Positions 60,825 to 64,000 of a stretch of 64,000 bases of DNA are shown piece by piece. A model generated the notes under the pieces. The model was not told where the DNA came from, did not search any database, and saw only the letters and a list, made by a program, of their open reading frames with translations. The DNA is from Calendula officinalis. Taxonomy: Eukaryota; Streptophyta; Magnoliopsida; Asterales; Asteraceae. A program made the translations under genes and the position numbers. The DNA lies in assembly GCA_963853835.1 (NCBI GenBank), contig OY970820.1, positions 81,774,909-81,838,908 of the forward strand, in the 5' to 3' direction. Each line of letters begins with the position of its first letter. The stretch's first letter is position 1.

Positions 60825-61273
60825 CATATTTTATATGTGTGGCATGTTTTAAGTATTTTACATGCGTCATCTCCTTATTTTTTAAATGTGCATGTTTACA
60901 TTCTTATATAGACCTGCAAAAACCGGTTTTTTCAGAAAACCGGTTCGGTTATATAACCGGTTCGGTTTTGTTCAGGCGACGACGAAAACCGGTTTTGGCA
61001 AAACCGGTCCGGTTTAAAACCGGTTTTGAGGCTGAGAAGTCGAAACAGAATGGAACCGGTTCGGTTCTAAAAAAACCGATCGGTTTTACCGGTTTTGAAA
61101 CCGGTTTTAACCGGTTTTTGCGGGATTTTGCATTTTTTTTTTTTCGATTTTGACGGGTTTAAGGATTAAAGATAATAAATTAAGCAACAAACAAAGTCTT
61201 TTAAACATTAAATCGACATAACATAATACAAAAGAGAGTAAACAAGTTCATAACAATAATAAAACAAAGTCTT

Positions 61274-63412
61274 CTAAACAAAGTTTTGTTCGTGACTTGT
61301 TGTTGTTGCTTCGTATGTTGGTGTGTCTTCTCGCCCGATATTGTTGCGTAGTTCTAACTCGTATAGAAGTTCTTGTCTAGTAATAGGTGCCGACATTCCC
61401 ATCTCAACTTCGGTATTTTGTAATTCTTTCTCGATACCGTTCTCCATCTCGCCTTCAAGTAATGCAATGTCTTGTAAACGCTCCGCCGCATCTAAATGAT
61501 CCTTCAAGCAAATACAAACTTCAATGGACAAAGGCGTCATCTTCGATCTTCTTAGTGATACAACCCTACCACTAACACTAAAAGCGGATTCCGAAGCTAC
61601 CGTAGAAGCTTGGACACTTAGTAGATCACGTGCCATTTTGGAAATAATTGGAAATTGCATTCCCTTTTCTTTCCACCAACCCAAAAGATCAAGTTTTTGA
61701 AAATCTTGGACACTCATAGTCCCCAAAAAATCGGTCATTGTATACCTTCCAAGCTCGCTACTAGTAGTGTTATCACGAGCTTGAACGGTATTTTCTTTTC
61801 TCAAAGTGTTATAAACTGATGTTTCATCATCATCTTGTTGACTCGAACCCCCCGTTTCCATCATTGTATGAATGTGTGTCGTTGGACCATATTGTAGCAA
61901 GTATGCATCAAACATATTTGCAAAAACGGTTTTAAAATGTTCAATTGCTTTTTTTGCATAATCGGGGTCTTGTATATCCAAATCCAAATCGCTAGTGATT
62001 TTCTTAAGTAAAGTAGAAACCCCATTCATGTTTACACTGGGATTTATAGCGGCGGCACATGTTATAGCGGCCGGCATCTCTTGAAAATATTTCCTAAGTT
62101 TTTCTTTCATTGGTTGTACCATTGCATGAAAATTAGGGCTCTTTTGTTCAAATTTCTTCAATTTAGCACACATTAAATAGATTTGGTTCAAAACATATGG
62201 ACTTGTGGGATAATAAACTCCCGACAACAAAGTGGTTGCGTTTTTGAAAACACCAAGTAACTCGACAATAATTTGAATCAATTGCCATTTCCCCTCCGGA
62301 TAACGTTCAATTCCCCGAATTGAATTTGCAAGGTTGTCATGAAACATTTTTAAAGTATCTTTTTGTCGTAAAGCACATTCAAACATATGGCAAGTTGAAT
62401 TCCAACGAGTAGGTACATCCCAATTTGGACCTAGCCAAATGGAATTTGCATCGACACAAAATTGCATATAATCACTATGTCTTGCATTAGAATCACTAAA
62501 AACTTGTTTTAACATTGTTTTAAACCCATTTTTTGTTGGTTCAATAGAACACAATCCATCTTGCACAATCAAGTTAATAATATGTGCGGCACATCGAGTA
62601 TGAAAAAAAGCACCATCACAAATCGGTTTGTATTTAAGCTTTAGTTTTCCAACCGCAACGGTATTATTGGATGCATTGTCGAAAGACATTGAAAATATTT
62701 TTGACTCTAGTTTAAATGATCTTATAACAAAGTCTAGAATTTGGTATAAGTTTTCCCCCGTGTGTGGATACCCAAATAATTCAAATGCAATTACCCGTTT
62801 CATCATTATCCAAGTATTGGGATCTACCCAATGAGCGGTAACGCAAAGATATGAGTTTGGTGAACCATGTGGTGCGGTCCAAACATCGGAAGTTAAAGAC
62901 ACTTTTGTTTCAAGATTTTCAAAGCCTAAAATCAATTCATTTTTTGCAAGTTTCCACATTTGTATAGCATCATTTCGTAAGGTAGTGCGACTTACATGAG
63001 TATAACGTGGTTGTAGTGTTTCTTGAATCAACTTTGTTAATCTTTTGTTGTCGAAATGGTTGAAAGGCAACGACTCTTGAATCACGAACTTTGTCATTCG
63101 ATCACGTACCTTAGCAACTTCGTAAGCCCACAAGTTGCCATCATTCCCCATGGTTGTTTGATCACTCGACCCATATTTCACATTAGGGCAACTTTTAAAA
63201 GCATGAGTCTTTAAAGTCGAGTTTCCATCTTCCTTTAAGAAACCACCACATTTTTTGCACCTAGCTTTCTTTGTCGAATCCGACATCAAACATAAGTCGA
63301 AATTGCACCAAATGTCGGGATTACGTTTTGTAGGAATTACTTGAACAACGATAGGTTGAGTTGTTGATTCACCAACACCAACGGAAGCTTGAGATTGAGA
63401 GCCGGTAGCCAT
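61274..63412 (-). CDS. hAT transposase (BED zinc finger, RICESLEEPER-like)
   Basis: A single uninterrupted frame of 712 aa starts at ATG 63410-63412 (MATGSQSQASVGVG). The N-terminal BED-type zinc finger has Cys52, Cys55, His70 and Cys75, the DNA-binding module of this family. The RNase H-like catalytic core is indicated by SLTSDVWTAPHGS and MSFDNASNNT. The C-terminal hATC dimerisation region reads LGWWKEKGMQFPIISKMARD, then ASTVASESAFSVSGR. The enzyme cuts and reinserts the element at 8-bp staggered sites. The absence of stops suggests recent activity or recent selection. Host-domesticated RICESLEEPER/DAYSLEEPER proteins look similar but lack intact TIRs and duplications, which this one has. 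Confidence 0.92.
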   Translation of the reverse strand: MATGSQSQASVGVGESTTQPIVVQVIPTKRNPDIWCNFDLCLMSDSTKKARCKKCGGFLKEDGNSTLKTHAFKSCPNVKYGSSDQTTMGNDGNLWAYEVAKVRDRMTKFVIQESLPFNHFDNKRLTKLIQETLQPRYTHVSRTTLRNDAIQMWKLAKNELILGFENLETKVSLTSDVWTAPHGSPNSYLCVTAHWVDPNTWIMMKRVIAFELFGYPHTGENLYQILDFVIRSFKLESKIFSMSFDNASNNTVAVGKLKLKYKPICDGAFFHTRCAAHIINLIVQDGLCSIEPTKNGFKTMLKQVFSDSNARHSDYMQFCVDANSIWLGPNWDVPTRWNSTCHMFECALRQKDTLKMFHDNLANSIRGIERYPEGKWQLIQIIVELLGVFKNATTLLSGVYYPTSPYVLNQIYLMCAKLKKFEQKSPNFHAMVQPMKEKLRKYFQEMPAAITCAAAINPSVNMNGVSTLLKKITSDLDLDIQDPDYAKKAIEHFKTVFANMFDAYLLQYGPTTHIHTMMETGGSSQQDDDETSVYNTLRKENTVQARDNTTSSELGRYTMTDFLGTMSVQDFQKLDLLGWWKEKGMQFPIISKMARDLLSVQASTVASESAFSVSGRVVSLRRSKMTPLSIEVCICLKDHLDAAERLQDIALLEGEMENGIEKELQNTEVEMGMSAPITRQELLYELELRNNIGREDTPTYEATTTSHEQNFV

Positions 63413-63489
63413 TTTGAGTGTATTTGTGAGTTTGGAAGCTTGTAAGAGAGTGGTTTTGAGTTGTGGTTGATGCCTAAACCTTAAGGGAG

Positions 63490-63498
63490 TATTTATAG
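63490..63498 (-). promoter_or_regulatory. TATA box of the hAT transposase
   Basis: CTATAAATA reads on the minus strand about 80 bp upstream of the transposase ATG and inside the element. It would give a leader of about 50 bases, typical of compact transposon genes. Confidence 0.6.
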
Positions 63499-64000
63499 AT
63501 GAAAAGTGGGGGAAAATAAAAAAAAAAACGGTAACAAATTGTCCCCAACGGCTTTTTTTTTTGGTCCCAAACGGCTAGTCCCGAGGTGCATTAAAACCGG
63601 TTTTAAAACCGGTTTGAAAACCGGTTTTCGAGAAGGCAACGGCTATATCCGGTTTAAAACCGGTTTCGAGGTGGCAACGGCTATAACCGGTTATGAAACC
63701 GGTTCTGGAAAAACCGGTTTAAATCCGGTTTGTGCACTGAAAGTCGAATCCGGTTCGGGACCGGCAGATCGAAAACTGAACTGCTTGGGCGAGTATAAAA
63801 CCGGTTCAAAACCGGTTCCGAAACCGGTTTTAAAACCGGTCCGGATAAAAAACCGGTTTAGGGTTGCACCTCTATTCTTATATACGTATTTGTGGTTTTT
63901 GATCTTATACCATTATTTTGCATACTTTGGCATGCTCTCGACTTCACATTAACTATTTCATTATAGCATCAATGTATACTTATGACATCGGGTATTACTA

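Larger units (their letters stand above)
60909..63874 (-). mobile_element. Complete hAT transposon
   Basis: The ends TAGACCTGCAA and TTGCACCTCTA are inverted repeats matching at 10 of 11 positions. The 8-bp target duplication TTCTTATA is perfect (60901-60908 and 63875-63882). The 2966-bp element carries one intact transposase ORF. Both subterminal regions (60920-61125 and 63590-63860) are arrays of AACCGGTT-type motifs, likely transposase binding sites. Everything needed for autonomous transposition appears present. It is therefore a candidate active element. Confidence 0.92.

Noticed and set aside
63506..63952. A 148-codon plus-strand open frame
   Set aside because: It translates the AACCGGTT arrays at the end of the hAT element and opposes the transposase leader. 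No family signature.

Overview
The window is plant nuclear DNA, most likely from a eudicot and, with moderate confidence, from a daisy-family (Asteraceae) genome. The reasons are intron-rich genes with GT/AG junctions, AT-rich spacers, a TIR-NBS-LRR gene, FBD-type F-box genes, and retrotransposon families whose long TGTAACGCCCC- and TGTGACAACCC-type LTRs are familiar from that family. There is no bacterial or organellar content. All alignments were done by eye and no database was searched.

Layout. 1-7444: a decayed LINE fragment, a Helitron 5' tip, two tandemly duplicated FBD F-box pseudogenes on the minus strand (1990-3397 and 4497-5836), a small hAT-type insertion present only in the second copy, and a palindromic MITE. 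7445-13074: a non-autonomous Helitron with a 3.07-kb solo LTR inside it (TTTAT target duplication). 13901-16450: an apparently intact casein kinase 1-like gene (14 exons, 427 aa, minus). 17900-49759: a TIR-NBS-LRR disease-resistance pseudogene (plus). Its third visible intron, originally about 119 bp, holds a 27.5-kb nest of retrotransposons.

The nest. The outer element is a Tat/Retand-type Ty3-gypsy retrotransposon (20278-47825, 580-bp LTRs, TGTGT target duplication). It carries gag, protease, RT, two RNase H domains and integrase on the plus strand. It also carries a separate antisense gene that looks spliced (three exons, 46964 down to 36960). Two younger elements interrupt it. One is a 10.4-kb coding-free element with 3.1-kb LTRs (24783-35181, minus orientation, GATAG duplication) lying between the second RNase H and integrase. 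The other is a 7.4-kb copia element with a decayed interior but almost identical LTRs (38849-46248, CAGTT duplication) lying inside the first antisense exon.

50146-53103: an apparently intact NDR-type AGC kinase (13 exons, 522 aa, minus) with two tiny upstream ORFs and a TATA box. Then follow a Stowaway MITE, a 51-bp minisatellite and a 640-bp hAT MITE. 57031-58783: an apparently intact soluble ABCI-type ATP-binding protein (6 exons, 286 aa, minus). 59517-60824: a Mutator-type element with long compound inverted repeats. 60909-63874: a complete hAT transposon with an uninterrupted 712-aa BED-finger transposase, 8-bp target duplications and dense AACCGGTT arrays at both ends.

The three intact host genes are unrelated housekeeping or signalling genes and do not form a pathway. 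The F-box pair and the resistance gene are dead. The most interesting content is in the mobile elements: the spliced antisense gene of the gypsy element, the coding-free but recently mobile LTR element, the trans-mobilised copia element, and a hAT element that may still be active.
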